Assembly (NCBI GenBank): GCA_049603715.1
Contig: JBMYSW010000004.1
Span: 62,001-126,000, forward strand
From: Pontibacterium sp049603715
GTDB taxonomy: Bacteria; Pseudomonadota; Gammaproteobacteria; Pseudomonadales; Balneatricaceae
Length of the DNA stretch: 64,000 bases
Direction of reading: 5' to 3'
Every line of letters starts with the position of its first letter. Position 1 is the stretch's first letter. Below are positions 50,458 to 59,239 of this stretch, piece by piece. Below the pieces are notes generated by a model that was not told the DNA's origin, searched no databases, and was given only the letters and a program-made list of their open reading frames with translations. A program made the translations under genes and the position numbers.

Positions 50458-51312
50458 TTAATTAAAGACGACGGTTTTATTTCCGCAAACTAAAATTCGG
50501 TCTTGCAGGTGCCAACGCAAACCACGGGCTAGCACGGTTTTTTCAACATCGCGCCCTAAACGTACCATATCTTCTGGCAAGTCCTGATGGCTGATTCGAA
50601 TAACGTCTTGGTCGATAATAGGGCCCGCGTCTAGGTCTTCGGTAACATAGTGACAGGTTGCGCCAATCAACTTCACACCGCGCTCGTGCGCTTGGTGATA
50701 CGGCTTCGCGCCTGCAAATGACGGCAAGAAGCTGTGGTGAATATTAATGATACGCTGGCGGTAAGCATCGCATACGTCTTGCGGCAAAATTTGCATGTAA
50801 CGAGCAAGTACCACGGCATCGGCTTCGTGCGACTTAATCAACTCACTCACTTTGTTAAAGTGTGGTGTTTTGTCGCTAGGGTCTACAGGTACATGGTGGT
50901 ACGGAATACCATGCCACTCAACCATACTGCGCAAGTCATCGTGGTTAGAGATCACACACGGGATTTCACAGTCGAGCTCGCCCGTGTGGTAACGGTATAG
51001 CAAGTCGGCCAAACAGTGACTTTCTTTGCTCACCATGAGTACCACGCGCTTAGGCTTGTTTGAGTCACCCAGCTGCCAGTCCATGTTAAACGACTGGGCG
51101 ATAGGCGTAAAAGCGGTTTTAAGTTGCTCAAGGTCATAACCAATGCTGTGAGCACTGATCTCGACACGCATAAAAAACGTACCCGTTGACGGGTCTGAGT
51201 GCTGGTTGGCATCGGCAATTGAGCCACCATGGCTAGAAATAAAGTTACTGACCATGGCCACAATCCCCACTCGATCGGGGCAAGACAGTGTTAACCGATA
51301 ACGACGTTCCAT
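50458..51312 (-). CDS. purU: formyltetrahydrofolate deformylase
   Basis: A 284-residue enzyme that splits 10-formyl-THF to formate and THF, balancing one-carbon pools and feeding PurT. The N-terminal ACT domain (RLTLSCPDRVGIVAMVSNFI) is followed by a formyltransferase-like domain: VVLMVSKESHCLADLLYRYH, ISNHDDLRSMVEWHGIP, VLARYMQILP, the catalytic stretch IINIHHSFLPSFAGAKPYHQ, and TEDLDAGPIIDQDV. Length is normal. Confidence 0.96.
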   Translation of the reverse strand: MERRYRLTLSCPDRVGIVAMVSNFISSHGGSIADANQHSDPSTGTFFMRVEISAHSIGYDLEQLKTAFTPIAQSFNMDWQLGDSNKPKRVVLMVSKESHCLADLLYRYHTGELDCEIPCVISNHDDLRSMVEWHGIPYHHVPVDPSDKTPHFNKVSELIKSHEADAVVLARYMQILPQDVCDAYRQRIINIHHSFLPSFAGAKPYHQAHERGVKLIGATCHYVTEDLDAGPIIDQDVIRISHQDLPEDMVRLGRDVEKTVLARGLRWHLQDRILVCGNKTVVFN

Positions 51313-51489
51313 TCCATTAACCCTTATACCGCTAAAGTTTTATTAAGCCTGCTAGTTTATCAGCTTGTTTTGCAAACAACGAACGCTTATAACACTTTCT
51401 GGGCTTTCGGCCGGCGCGTAGGTTTTTGGGCCGATAAACGACTGATCCCAGTATGTTGATTTTTGCCATTGATTTAGAGAGGTTGCACC

Positions 51490-52227
51490 ATGAACGAAGT
51501 CATTACGCTATTAAAGTCTCACCGGTCTATTCGCAAATTTACCGACCAGCCGGTGCCACAAGCCGTGATGGACGAAGTGGTGCTAGCAGGCCAACACGCG
51601 GCCACCTCAAGCTTTATTCAGGCATGTACGGTAGTGCAAGTAGACGATCCTGAAATTCGCGAGACCCTTATGGCGTGTTCGGGCGGGCAAGCATATGTGG
51701 GTGCTGCCCCTCGCTTCTTGGTATTTTGTGCCGATATGAAGCGCCACCAAATGGCCTGCGATATGCACGAACAGACAATGATGTCGGGTTACACCGAGCA
51801 GTTTTTAACCGCCTCTTTAGACTGCGGCTTATTCTCTCAAAACGTGGTGATCGCCGCTGAATCCCTCGGTTTGGGCTGTGTATACATTGGCGGTTTGCGT
51901 AACAAAATCGAAGAGGTGGCCGAAGCGCTTAAACTACCAGAGTTGGTATACCCTGTGTTTGGCTTGTGCTTGGGCTACCCAGACCAAGACCCCGAGGTTA
52001 AGCCCCGTTTACCTCTGTCTGTTGTGCTCAAGCATAACACCTACGACGACAGCAACGACGAAGCGGTGATCGCTGAATACGACCAACACGTTCGCGAATA
52101 CTACGCGACCCGAACGGGTGGTAACAAAGAAATGACGTGGAGCGAGCAAGTATCAGGCATGCTAGTAAAAGAAGCTCGCCCACATATGATGCCGTTTTTG
52201 CAGAGGAAGGGCTTCCTTAAGAAGTAA
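51490..52227 (+). CDS. nfsA: oxygen-insensitive NADPH nitroreductase, NfsA type
   Basis: A 245-residue FMN flavoprotein that reduces nitroaromatics and quinones with NADPH. The N-terminal HRSIRKFTDQPVPQ binds FMN phosphate. DCGLFSQNVVIAAESLGLGCVYIGGLRN and FGLCLGYPDQDPEVKPRLP are typical for the NfsA group, and the C-terminal helix region (MTWSEQVSGMLVKEARPHM) fits too. AGAGGT precedes the ATG. It may help with redox-active compounds; the neighbouring flavodoxin gene is convergent. Confidence 0.92.
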   Translation: MNEVITLLKSHRSIRKFTDQPVPQAVMDEVVLAGQHAATSSFIQACTVVQVDDPEIRETLMACSGGQAYVGAAPRFLVFCADMKRHQMACDMHEQTMMSGYTEQFLTASLDCGLFSQNVVIAAESLGLGCVYIGGLRNKIEEVAEALKLPELVYPVFGLCLGYPDQDPEVKPRLPLSVVLKHNTYDDSNDEAVIAEYDQHVREYYATRTGGNKEMTWSEQVSGMLVKEARPHMMPFLQRKGFLKK

Positions 52228-52272
52228 CTTTAGGACCCCTTGCAACGAGCCCAAACAACTCGACCTCAGCGC

Positions 52273-52731
52273 TTAGGCTAAGTACTGCTCAAGGTCGGGT
52301 TGCCAGTTTTGGAGCCAGTCGAGCACGGGTTCCACTGCGTCTGGGCTATCACACGCATCGATGTAACACACCTCCCCTACGCGCATGAGGCCTAACTCGC
52401 TCAAGCGCTCGTCCATCAAAATACCCGCATTGGCAAAGTCATCATAACCGCTGTCACCCAAGGCAATCACACCGTAGGCTTTACCGGCCCATGACGGTGA
52501 CGCCTCGGTCAATTGCTGATAAAAGTCGGCCAAGTTATCGGGAAACTCACCCATACCAATGGTCGCTGTACACACCAGTAGTACATCAAAATCTTTAGCA
52601 GCTAACTCAGTTAAGTTGGCCTGCTTATGCACCTCGACGGTATGCTGCGCTGCTAGTACATCTGCACATGCCAGTGCGGCCTCTTCTGCGTTGCCGTAAG
52701 TCGAACCGACTAACACCTCAATTTTTGCCAT
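52273..52731 (-). CDS. flavodoxin, MioC type
   Basis: A 152-residue flavodoxin. The FMN phosphate loop VGSTYGNAEEAA is at residues 8-19. VCTATIGMGEFPDNL and ALGDSGYDDFANAGILMDERL form the isoalloxazine and following loops. It carries electrons in the cytoplasm. MioC-like proteins act in biotin synthase function and related reactions, though the specific role here is not shown. It is convergent with nfsA. Confidence 0.85.
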   Translation of the reverse strand: MAKIEVLVGSTYGNAEEAALACADVLAAQHTVEVHKQANLTELAAKDFDVLLVCTATIGMGEFPDNLADFYQQLTEASPSWAGKAYGVIALGDSGYDDFANAGILMDERLSELGLMRVGEVCYIDACDSPDAVEPVLDWLQNWQPDLEQYLA

Positions 52732-52973
52732 TAAAACACCTATCTATCTTTTATAAGCCCTTTTATATGCCCTTGCACATGCAAGCAGCGTACTTATAGC
52801 CCGCGAGACTCACCCGCTAAATAGGACGAAAACGCCATCGCGATTTTGCTACTTTTGTTGCAGTGCAGCACTTATGTATGAAATACTAAAAAAATACTTG
52901 GCCATTAAGTGATATTTATCAATCACTGGCCTACACTGAAAGAGAATTCACTCACCGAGACAGGAGTTGCAAC

Positions 52974-53321
52974 ATGGCAAACCCAGCGATCTCAGAACTA
53001 CTCTCAGAGCTAGAGTCACACGCTCGTCAACAAGCTAAACTCACCGACATTAATGTCCCCATCTCCAAAGACGATAACATGCGCCTTGAGGCCTTGTGTG
53101 AAGTCTTTAACATCGAAAAAGAAGCACTGATCAGCTCACTTCTAAGTACCGTACTGCAAGAGGTTGAGCAAACCATGCCATACCAACCGGGCCCAAAGGT
53201 CATCCGCGTTGAAGACGGCGAGCCTATCTACGAGGATATTGGCCTTACACCTAAGTACCTAGCAGCAAAGCGCAAGCGCGAAAAAGCAGCGATAAAATCC
53301 TTATCGGCAGCTGCGGGCTAA
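52974..53321 (+). CDS. conserved hypothetical protein of the 'type 1 pili tip component' family
   Basis: A 115-residue soluble helical protein with CAGGAG ahead of the ATG. It has a helical N-terminus, then INVPISKDDNMRLEALCEVF, helices ending LSTVLQEVEQTMPYQPG, a conserved KVIRVEDGEPIYEDIGLTP strand and a basic tail. Relatives in Pseudomonas and Marinobacter often carry the database name type 1 pili tip component. With no signal peptide or pilus genes nearby, that name seems unlikely to reflect function. Confidence 0.6.
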   Translation: MANPAISELLSELESHARQQAKLTDINVPISKDDNMRLEALCEVFNIEKEALISSLLSTVLQEVEQTMPYQPGPKVIRVEDGEPIYEDIGLTPKYLAAKRKREKAAIKSLSAAAG

Positions 53322-53472
53322 GTTAACAGCCCACTGTAGCAAGCAGATATAAGTTGCTACTCTCTACTGTAGGGCAATTATGGGCAAAAGTGCTTTCGTC
53401 AATCGAGCCAAGTTAGGCTTCAGCAAAAAGTACCTATCAGCACAACTATCAAAAAAGTCCCATAAACAAAAA

Positions 53473-53499
53473 GAGGTGTCTCTATCACCGAGACACCTC
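53473..53499. terminator. bidirectional terminator between convergent genes
   Basis: GAGGTGTCTC pairs perfectly with GAGACACCTC around TATCACC. An A run lies on the left and CTCTTTC on the right. It lies between the gene ending at 53321 and the speD stop, and can serve both. Confidence 0.8.
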
Positions 53500-53561
53500 C
53501 TCTTTCTATCACATACACCACCCACATCAACGGCTATTAAGCGGGCTGTTTTGTGTGCGTA

Positions 53562-54386
53562 TTACTGCGGCGCAACATTTGGCATATCAGGCATGTTTCG
53601 CGCGTAAAAGATCTCGTTCATCTCTTTGTAAAGACGCTCAGAGATTTCCTTCACCTCATTACCTGTTAACTCTTGAATAGACGTACCAAACAGGTACTGC
53701 TCAAGGTTAAAGCTGTTGAGCTTCATCTTGGTGTGAAAGATGTTCTCTTGGAAAACGTTCACATCCAACATCTGATACTGGTCTTTAATATCAGGGCCAA
53801 AGAAGTTCTGGATCGAGTTAATGTCATGGTCGATGTAATGCTTTACACCATGTACGTCACGGGTAAATCCGCGTACGCGATAATCGATGGTAACAATGTC
53901 CGACTCGAGTTTGTGGATAAGGTAGTTCAGCGCTTTAAGCGGTGAAATAACACCACAAGTAGAAACCTCAATATCTGCACGGAATGTACAAATACCATCG
54001 TCAGGGTGACTCTCCGGGTAAGTGTGAACACAAATGTGGCTCTTATCGAGGTGAGCAACCACAGAGTCAGGTAATGGTCCTGGCTTTTCAGTTTTGTCGA
54101 CGCGCTCAGAGTCTTTAATTGGCTCTTCAGATACCAAAATAGTTACGCTGGCACCCTGTGGGTCGTAATCTTGTCGCGCTACGTTGAGGATATTCGCACC
54201 AATAATATCGCAAACTTCAGTCAGGATTTCCGTCAAACGATCCGCATTATATTGCTCATCGATATACTCGATGTACTCTGCTTTTTGCTCCGGCGTTTTT
54301 GCGTAGCAAATATCGTAAATACAAAAGCTTAAGCTTTTGGTGAGGTTGTTAAACCCTTGAAGTTTGATTTTACCTTTAGGTGCCAA
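53562..54386 (-). CDS. speD: S-adenosylmethionine decarboxylase proenzyme
   Basis: A 274-residue E. coli-type AdoMet decarboxylase that supplies the aminopropyl donor for spermidine. The proenzyme self-cleaves before Ser in AHLDKSHICVHTYPE to form its pyruvoyl group. KLQGFNNLTKSLSFCIYDICY, ARQDYDPQGASVTILVSEEP and FRADIEVSTCGVISPLKALN match E. coli SpeD closely. The best start is TTG at 54386, ten bases after GGAG; no ATG in frame gives a sensible N-terminus. No speE is adjacent. Confidence 0.94.
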   Translation of the reverse strand: MAPKGKIKLQGFNNLTKSLSFCIYDICYAKTPEQKAEYIEYIDEQYNADRLTEILTEVCDIIGANILNVARQDYDPQGASVTILVSEEPIKDSERVDKTEKPGPLPDSVVAHLDKSHICVHTYPESHPDDGICTFRADIEVSTCGVISPLKALNYLIHKLESDIVTIDYRVRGFTRDVHGVKHYIDHDINSIQNFFGPDIKDQYQMLDVNVFQENIFHTKMKLNSFNLEQYLFGTSIQELTGNEVKEISERLYKEMNEIFYARNMPDMPNVAPQ

Positions 54387-54432
54387 TGCCTGCGTTCTCC
54401 GACTAAAGCAAACTAAGCCAAAGAAAAACAAA

Positions 54433-54459
54433 AAGCTAAACGGCCTAACCGCTTAGCTT
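54433..54459 (-). terminator. terminator between the NlpC gene and speD
   Basis: AAGCTAAACGG pairs with CCGCTTAGCTT (one mismatch) around CCTAA. T runs lie on both sides, so it ends the NlpC/P60 transcript on the minus strand just before the speD start. Confidence 0.65.
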
Positions 54460-54588
54460 CTTTTTTGCTCTAGCTACTGTTGCAAATCACAATTAAATTT
54501 TGGCGAATTGTAGTTCAGCTTTTCTCATTCTCAAAGAAAAAAATCGCCCAATTAGCGACATTTTTACCGCTTTTCGTTACAAATTGAC

Positions 54589-55083
54589 TTAGCGTATCAC
54601 TCTACGGGCTTCGAGTAGGCGCGACTGCCAATAAGGGTTTGATAACGACGAGACGGTCACCCCTCGAGAGACAGATGCATGGCTAAATGCGCCCTCGCCC
54701 ACATACACACCTACATGCAGCTGGTATTGCTTTGCAGCGTCAGAGCGGGTGTCAAAAAAGATGAGATCGCCGGGGCGTACTTGCTGCATGGAAACAGCTT
54801 GCCCCACACGACGCTGCTGGCCTGTGGTTCTTGGTAGCGATAGCCCTGCTACGCTTGCGTAAGCTTGTTGAACATAGGCCGAACAATCAACACCCGAACG
54901 ACTCTGGCCACCCCATTGATAAGGCGTACCCTGCCACTTTTCGTTGTGCGCTAAAAAGCCACGCCCAAGAGAGCTTTGACTCGCGATACGTGTGTACTGC
55001 GCGTCGCTGACTGCTTGCTTGGGCTGCTGGGTACTGCAGGCACTAAGCGCTAAGACAAAAAGGAGAATAGCTAAACGATGCAT
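54589..55083 (-). CDS. NlpC/P60-family lipoprotein, probable murein endopeptidase
   Basis: A 164-residue lipoprotein. I chose the ATG at 55083 because it gives a clean signal (MHRLAILLFVLALSAC) with the lipobox LSAC. The NlpC/P60 domain has the catalytic Cys in GGQSRSGVDCSAYVQQAYA, the His in YQLHVGVYVGEG and a third polar residue in FSHAS. Such enzymes cut peptide cross-links in peptidoglycan, as E. coli MepS (Spr) does. Length matches MepS-like proteins. Confidence 0.9.
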   Translation of the reverse strand: MHRLAILLFVLALSACSTQQPKQAVSDAQYTRIASQSSLGRGFLAHNEKWQGTPYQWGGQSRSGVDCSAYVQQAYASVAGLSLPRTTGQQRRVGQAVSMQQVRPGDLIFFDTRSDAAKQYQLHVGVYVGEGAFSHASVSRGVTVSSLSNPYWQSRLLEARRVIR

Positions 55084-55134
55084 AAGCACCCCTCGATCCG
55101 CCAATAAAACCAAAAGAACGAGGTTTACTATAGC

Positions 55135-55740
55135 CTATAACTGGCAGCTTGACCGTAAATCACGCTGCTGACTTTGGTCTACCTTGCCTATGTACAAACT
55201 CAGCTCGGCCACAGTGACACCCCACTTTTTCATCGCGGTTCGATTAATCAAATGGTCTTCGGTAATAAGATGTAGCCAGTCGTCCAAATAAAAAGTCCAC
55301 GGCTCCCCATCTACTGGTACAGTTAAATAGTATTGCCAGTTAAGACTATTACCCACCACCTCACCGCTGGCTTGGCCAACCACATCACCTGCCGTGCCAA
55401 TATAACGATTTCCATCCTTGGTGATACGCCAGCAGCGATAGCTCTCTTCGCCATCGTCAAACACAAAGTGTTCATCTAGCACGCCTTGGTCACCTTGCCA
55501 CCGCCCTTCTAGGTGCGCCGTAAACCGGCGTGTCACTTTGCCGGTTGGCCCTTCAACTACACCATAAGCTTTAAGTGGACCATTAAAAAACTGCGGCAGC
55601 TCCAGTGCAGGGGTTTGGCCAGCATAGTCTTCTGGGTTAACGCTGCAGGCGCTGATAAAAAGCGCACAAGCAGCAACAACTAAAGGACGAAGCCACGAGA
55701 GAAACGAGGGAATAGATTGAATGGATTCTGGTTTAACCAT
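55135..55740 (-). CDS. DUF3833-family lipoprotein
   Basis: A 201-residue protein with a signal segment (PLVVAACALFISAC, lipobox ISAC). The mature part has the DUF3833 pattern: LELPQFFNGPLKAYGVVEG, RFTAHLEGRW, DGEESYRCWRITKDG, and WTFYLDDWLHLITEDHLINR. Biochemical role is unknown. It starts one base from the stop of the chalcone-isomerase-like gene, so they are cotranscribed. Confidence 0.88.
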   Translation of the reverse strand: MVKPESIQSIPSFLSWLRPLVVAACALFISACSVNPEDYAGQTPALELPQFFNGPLKAYGVVEGPTGKVTRRFTAHLEGRWQGDQGVLDEHFVFDDGEESYRCWRITKDGNRYIGTAGDVVGQASGEVVGNSLNWQYYLTVPVDGEPWTFYLDDWLHLITEDHLINRTAMKKWGVTVAELSLYIGKVDQSQQRDLRSSCQL

Positions 55741-55741
55741 G

Positions 55742-56284
55742 CTAATTTTTTACCTGCCCAGTAAGTTGTTGAAAAAAATCTGGATTGGGCGTTTCTTCTG
55801 ACAGCCAAATCAATAAAAAAGCGCGAGCGAAGTCGTCATCTAAATTGACGCCCTCAGGGGCTATGAGGGCTTCATCATTAAAGGTAAAGCCGCTTTGCCC
55901 CGCGCTTGGGAAGCTAAACGCTAAACGATCGCCTTTGTTCACATCAGGCCACACTTGGGTTAGCACAGCTAACCAAGGCTGATATTGCTCAGAAGGAAAG
56001 CCCAATCGCTTCCACTGCTTTTCGGTTTGCTCCACTAGCTCTGCTTTCGAAATCTTTCTTAAGTAGGTGAGTTCTAACTTGATAGGTGCTGTTACGCCTT
56101 CAAAGCGCCCCGTTTGCGTACTCAGCTTGGCGTCATATACATCAAACCAAAGCACACTAAATCGAGCTTCGCCCACCGTTACCAAAGGACTAGCTGCTTG
56201 AACACCCAAAGAAACAAGGCTCAAACAACCACATATAAAACTGGCACAAAACCACTTCCCTATTCGTTTGTCAGTCTGCTTCAT
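55742..56284 (-). CDS. chalcone-isomerase-like exported protein
   Basis: A 180-residue protein with a signal peptide (MKQTDKRIGKWF to LGVQAAS). It belongs to the bacterial chalcone-isomerase-like group: VGEARFSVLWFDVYDAKLST, ELTYLRKISKAELVEQT and a DDDFARAFLLIWL end. No flavonoid chemistry is expected in bacteria; fatty-acid or lipid binding is a common guess. In related genomes it sits with DUF2878, DUF3833 and cyclopropane-fatty-acid genes. Confidence 0.88.
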   Translation of the reverse strand: MKQTDKRIGKWFCASFICGCLSLVSLGVQAASPLVTVGEARFSVLWFDVYDAKLSTQTGRFEGVTAPIKLELTYLRKISKAELVEQTEKQWKRLGFPSEQYQPWLAVLTQVWPDVNKGDRLAFSFPSAGQSGFTFNDEALIAPEGVNLDDDFARAFLLIWLSEETPNPDFFQQLTGQVKN

Positions 56285-56320
56285 AAATCACCTAAGTCCT
56301 TTATTGCCATTCTGTTTTAA

Positions 56321-56893
56321 TTAGTGCCGACGAGACGTGGCGGGCGTATTAATCAGCGGAGTGTCTTCGTCTGATACCCATCGAGCCAGCCACAAGCACA
56401 GAGGAAACAAGACAGCCCAGACCACGAGTAACACTAGTCCGGTGACCATAACACCCGCGGGAAAACTCACCGCACCAAGGCGCATCGCCGCAAGGTAGCT
56501 CAAGCTGCCAAACACACCGCCAGCAATGGCTGCCAGCCAAGGATTACGATGAAACATCGATAAACTATGGTTTAACGAGGCGGCAAAACCAAGCCACAAA
56601 AATATTAACCAGACGGGAATGATGCTTTCTGTTCCCTCGTTAAACTCAAAAAGCCCAATTAAGGTAAGCGTACTGTCGGTGACTACACCTAGGGCTGTAA
56701 CCGAAAGCAGGACCTTGGCTTCTTTAGTTTGGTCAAAGACCAGAAGTAAATGAAAGCCCAATATTGCCAATACAATCAGGGTCCATTGACCTTGGCCAAG
56801 CACACTCAGCCACCAAACTAATTGAAAGCCGAGCGCATTAGCTAAAAACCAAAGCTTGGGATAGGTGTTTGAAGAGGGCTGGAGAGACGCCAC
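56321..56893 (-). CDS. DUF2878-family membrane protein
   Basis: A 190-residue protein with about six hydrophobic helices (LWFLANALGFQLVWWLSVLG at the start, then segments near 35-50, 60-75, 85-105, 115-135 and 150-170). The pattern fits DUF2878. Function unknown. It lies 36 bases upstream of the chalcone-isomerase-like gene in the same operon. The usual partner genes (photolyase, amine oxidase, cyclopropane synthase) are missing here. Confidence 0.82.
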   Translation of the reverse strand: MASLQPSSNTYPKLWFLANALGFQLVWWLSVLGQGQWTLIVLAILGFHLLLVFDQTKEAKVLLSVTALGVVTDSTLTLIGLFEFNEGTESIIPVWLIFLWLGFAASLNHSLSMFHRNPWLAAIAGGVFGSLSYLAAMRLGAVSFPAGVMVTGLVLLVVWAVLFPLCLWLARWVSDEDTPLINTPATSRRH

Positions 56894-57021
56894 GATCTTT
56901 CCTCACTGGCTAGAGTCACAATGTCTACTTCGTTACGACAGGACTTGGAGGGAAGATCACTTGTGGAGAGAGGCAAGAAAATAGCGCGTATCGGCGCTAT
57001 TTAAGTCGGGGCTAGTTCACT

Positions 57022-57414
57022 TTATGCCTCGTAAAGCTCGAGTGGCAAGCCATCGGGGTCCTGAAAAAACATAAAGCGTTTTTGTGTGAGCTCATCTTGG
57101 CGAATCGGCTCCACAGGAATACCTTGGCACACCAGCACCGAACGCGCAGCATCAATATCGGCCACACGAAAAGATAAGTGCCTTAACCCCTGAGCCTCTG
57201 GGTAAGACGGACGCTTGGGCGCGTCATCGAAGGTAAAAAGCTCTAACTGAACCCCGTCAGCCATTGCTAGGTCTAACTTCCAAGAGTTACGCGCTTCTCG
57301 AAAGGTCTCGTTAATTACAACACCGCCGAGTATACGTGTATAAAAGTCTTTAGACGTGGCGTAGTCAGACACAATAATTGCGATGTGATGGACACCCATA
57401 ATTGATAGGCTCAT
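57022..57414 (-). CDS. VOC-family protein, YaeR/glyoxalase-like
   Basis: A 130-residue glyoxalase/VOC-fold protein. I chose the ATG at 57414 (MSLSIMGVHH) because AGGAG lies 6 bases upstream. Metal ligands are likely His in GVHHIAI, Glu in VQLELFTF, His in GLRHLSFRV and Glu in LPLELYEA, all four in place. This matches the YaeR (GloA2) group, whose substrate is not established. It is monocistronic. Confidence 0.88.
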   Translation of the reverse strand: MSLSIMGVHHIAIIVSDYATSKDFYTRILGGVVINETFREARNSWKLDLAMADGVQLELFTFDDAPKRPSYPEAQGLRHLSFRVADIDAARSVLVCQGIPVEPIRQDELTQKRFMFFQDPDGLPLELYEA

Positions 57415-57490
57415 GTCATTCTCCTTGCAACGCATTGCCAGATCATTTAGTGATACCTAATAGCATAGTCAGCATTTTTGAACGCTCAAT

Positions 57491-57527
57491 AAAAAAGCCC
57501 AGATACTGACGTATTCTGAGCTTTTTT
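57491..57527. terminator. bidirectional terminator after the fumarase gene
   Basis: An AAAAAAGCCCAGATAC arm pairs imperfectly with GTATTCTGAGCTTTTTT around TGAC, with A and T runs on the flanks. It lies about 35 bases past the fumarase stop on the minus strand. Confidence 0.7.
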
Positions 57528-57561
57528 GTAGTGGTTTTAGCTAAATTAGCAAGTTATGCAT

Positions 57562-59067
57562 TTAAACCTGCTTAGCGATAATGTCTTTCCACTTCGCTGG
57601 GCCAGTGTTGTGAACTGACTCCCCGTTGACATCTACTGCAACCGTTACCGGCATGTCTTTTACTTCAAACTCGTAGATCGCTTCCATACCCAGTTCTGGG
57701 AAGGCAACAACCTTAGCATCAGTAATCGCTTTAGACACAAGGTAAGCTGCGCCACCTACGGCCATGAGGTAAACCGCTTGGCTGTCGCGAATCGCATCCA
57801 ATGCGATTGGGCCACGCTCAGACTTACCAATCATGCCCAGCAAACCAGTGGTTTCGAGGATTTGACGCGTAAACTTATCCATACGGGTAGAGGTTGTTGG
57901 GCCTGCAGGGCCAACCACTTCTTCACGTACTGGGTCTACTGGGCCTACGTAGTAGATAAAGCGGCCTTTCAAATCAACTGGTAGCTCTTCGCCGTTATCC
58001 AACATGCCTATCATACGCTTGTGAGCAGCGTCACGGCCAGTTAGCATTTTGCCGTTTAGCAATACGGTTTCGCCTACTTTCCAGTCTTTTACGTCTTCTG
58101 GCGTGATTTCGTCTAGGTTTACACGACGAGTAGACTCACCTACTTCAAAGGTAATGTCTGGCCATTCGTCTAGGCTTGGAGGCGTTAGCTGAGCTGGGCC
58201 ACTGCCATCAAGTGTGAAGTGGGCGTGACGAGTCGCAGCACAGTTTGGAATCATGCAAACAGGCAAAGACGCCGCGTGGGTTGGGTAATCTTTGATTTTG
58301 ATATCAAGAACCGTAGTCAAGCCACCTAGGCCTTGAGCACCAATACCCAATTTGTTAACTGCGTCCATGAGTTCTAGGCGAAGCTCTTCAACACGGTTTT
58401 GTGGGCCGCGCTCACGTAGTTCGTGAATATCGATTGGGTCCATTAGGGATTCTTTGGCCATAACAGCAGCCTTTTCAGCCGTGCCACCAATACCAATACC
58501 TAGCATGCCCGGCGGACACCAGCCCGCACCCATAGTTGGTACGGTTTTAACAATCCAATCAACAATGCTGTCAGATGGGTTTAACATCACCATCTTAGAT
58601 TTGTTTTCAGAGCCGCCGCCCTTCGCCGCTACCTGAATATCAACTTCGCCGCCTTCTACCACTTCGTAGTGAATAACCGCTGGCGTGTTGTCTTTGGTGT
58701 TTTTACGTGCGCCTGCAGGATCGTCTAGGATAGAAGCACGTAAAACGTTATCTGGGTGGTTGTAAGCGCGACGCACACCTTCGTTGATCATGTCAGTGAG
58801 GCTCATGTCAGCGTCCCACTGAACATCCATACCTACTTTGACAAATACCGTCACAATACCTGTGTCTTGACAGATAGGACGCTTACCTTCGGCACACATC
58901 CGTGAGTTGATCAAGATCTGAGCCATTGCGTCTTTTGCCGCAGGGTTTTCTTCTTTTAGGTACGCTTCATGAAGACCTTTAACAAAGTCTACTGGGTGGT
59001 AGTAAGAGATAAACTGCAGTGCATCAGCAACGCTGCTGATCACATCGTCTTGGCGAATAACAGTCAT
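57562..59067 (-). CDS. fumarate hydratase, class I (iron-sulfur)
   Basis: A 501-residue enzyme of the TCA cycle that interconverts fumarate and malate with an oxygen-sensitive 4Fe-4S cluster. Cluster cysteines are expected in RPICQDTGIVTVF (about 105), PVCMIPNCAATRHAHF (about 275) and a third site. KGGGSENKSKM and GWCPPGMLGIGIGGT are conserved active-site loops. The C-terminal beta domain contains GRDAAHKRMI and GPTTSTRMDKF. Length is close to FumA-type enzymes. Confidence 0.95.
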   Translation of the reverse strand: MTVIRQDDVISSVADALQFISYYHPVDFVKGLHEAYLKEENPAAKDAMAQILINSRMCAEGKRPICQDTGIVTVFVKVGMDVQWDADMSLTDMINEGVRRAYNHPDNVLRASILDDPAGARKNTKDNTPAVIHYEVVEGGEVDIQVAAKGGGSENKSKMVMLNPSDSIVDWIVKTVPTMGAGWCPPGMLGIGIGGTAEKAAVMAKESLMDPIDIHELRERGPQNRVEELRLELMDAVNKLGIGAQGLGGLTTVLDIKIKDYPTHAASLPVCMIPNCAATRHAHFTLDGSGPAQLTPPSLDEWPDITFEVGESTRRVNLDEITPEDVKDWKVGETVLLNGKMLTGRDAAHKRMIGMLDNGEELPVDLKGRFIYYVGPVDPVREEVVGPAGPTTSTRMDKFTRQILETTGLLGMIGKSERGPIALDAIRDSQAVYLMAVGGAAYLVSKAITDAKVVAFPELGMEAIYEFEVKDMPVTVAVDVNGESVHNTGPAKWKDIIAKQV

Positions 59068-59239
59068 TCAAAGACTCTCCGAGGCTCTATGTAGTTTGGT
59101 GTGCGATACCGCACTTATTATTCAAACGGGCGCCCTCAGGCAGGCGACCGATTGTTCTTTTTGAATTTTGCTCGCACATTATACACGAGTTAGCGGTAAA
59201 TTTGCGCTGCAGCAAAAGTATGAGGGCTAGGTCTAACGG

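Noticed and set aside
53380..53607. 75-codon plus-strand frame between the gene at 52974 and speD
   Set aside because: It runs through a strong bidirectional terminator and into the antisense of speD, so it is not credible as a gene.
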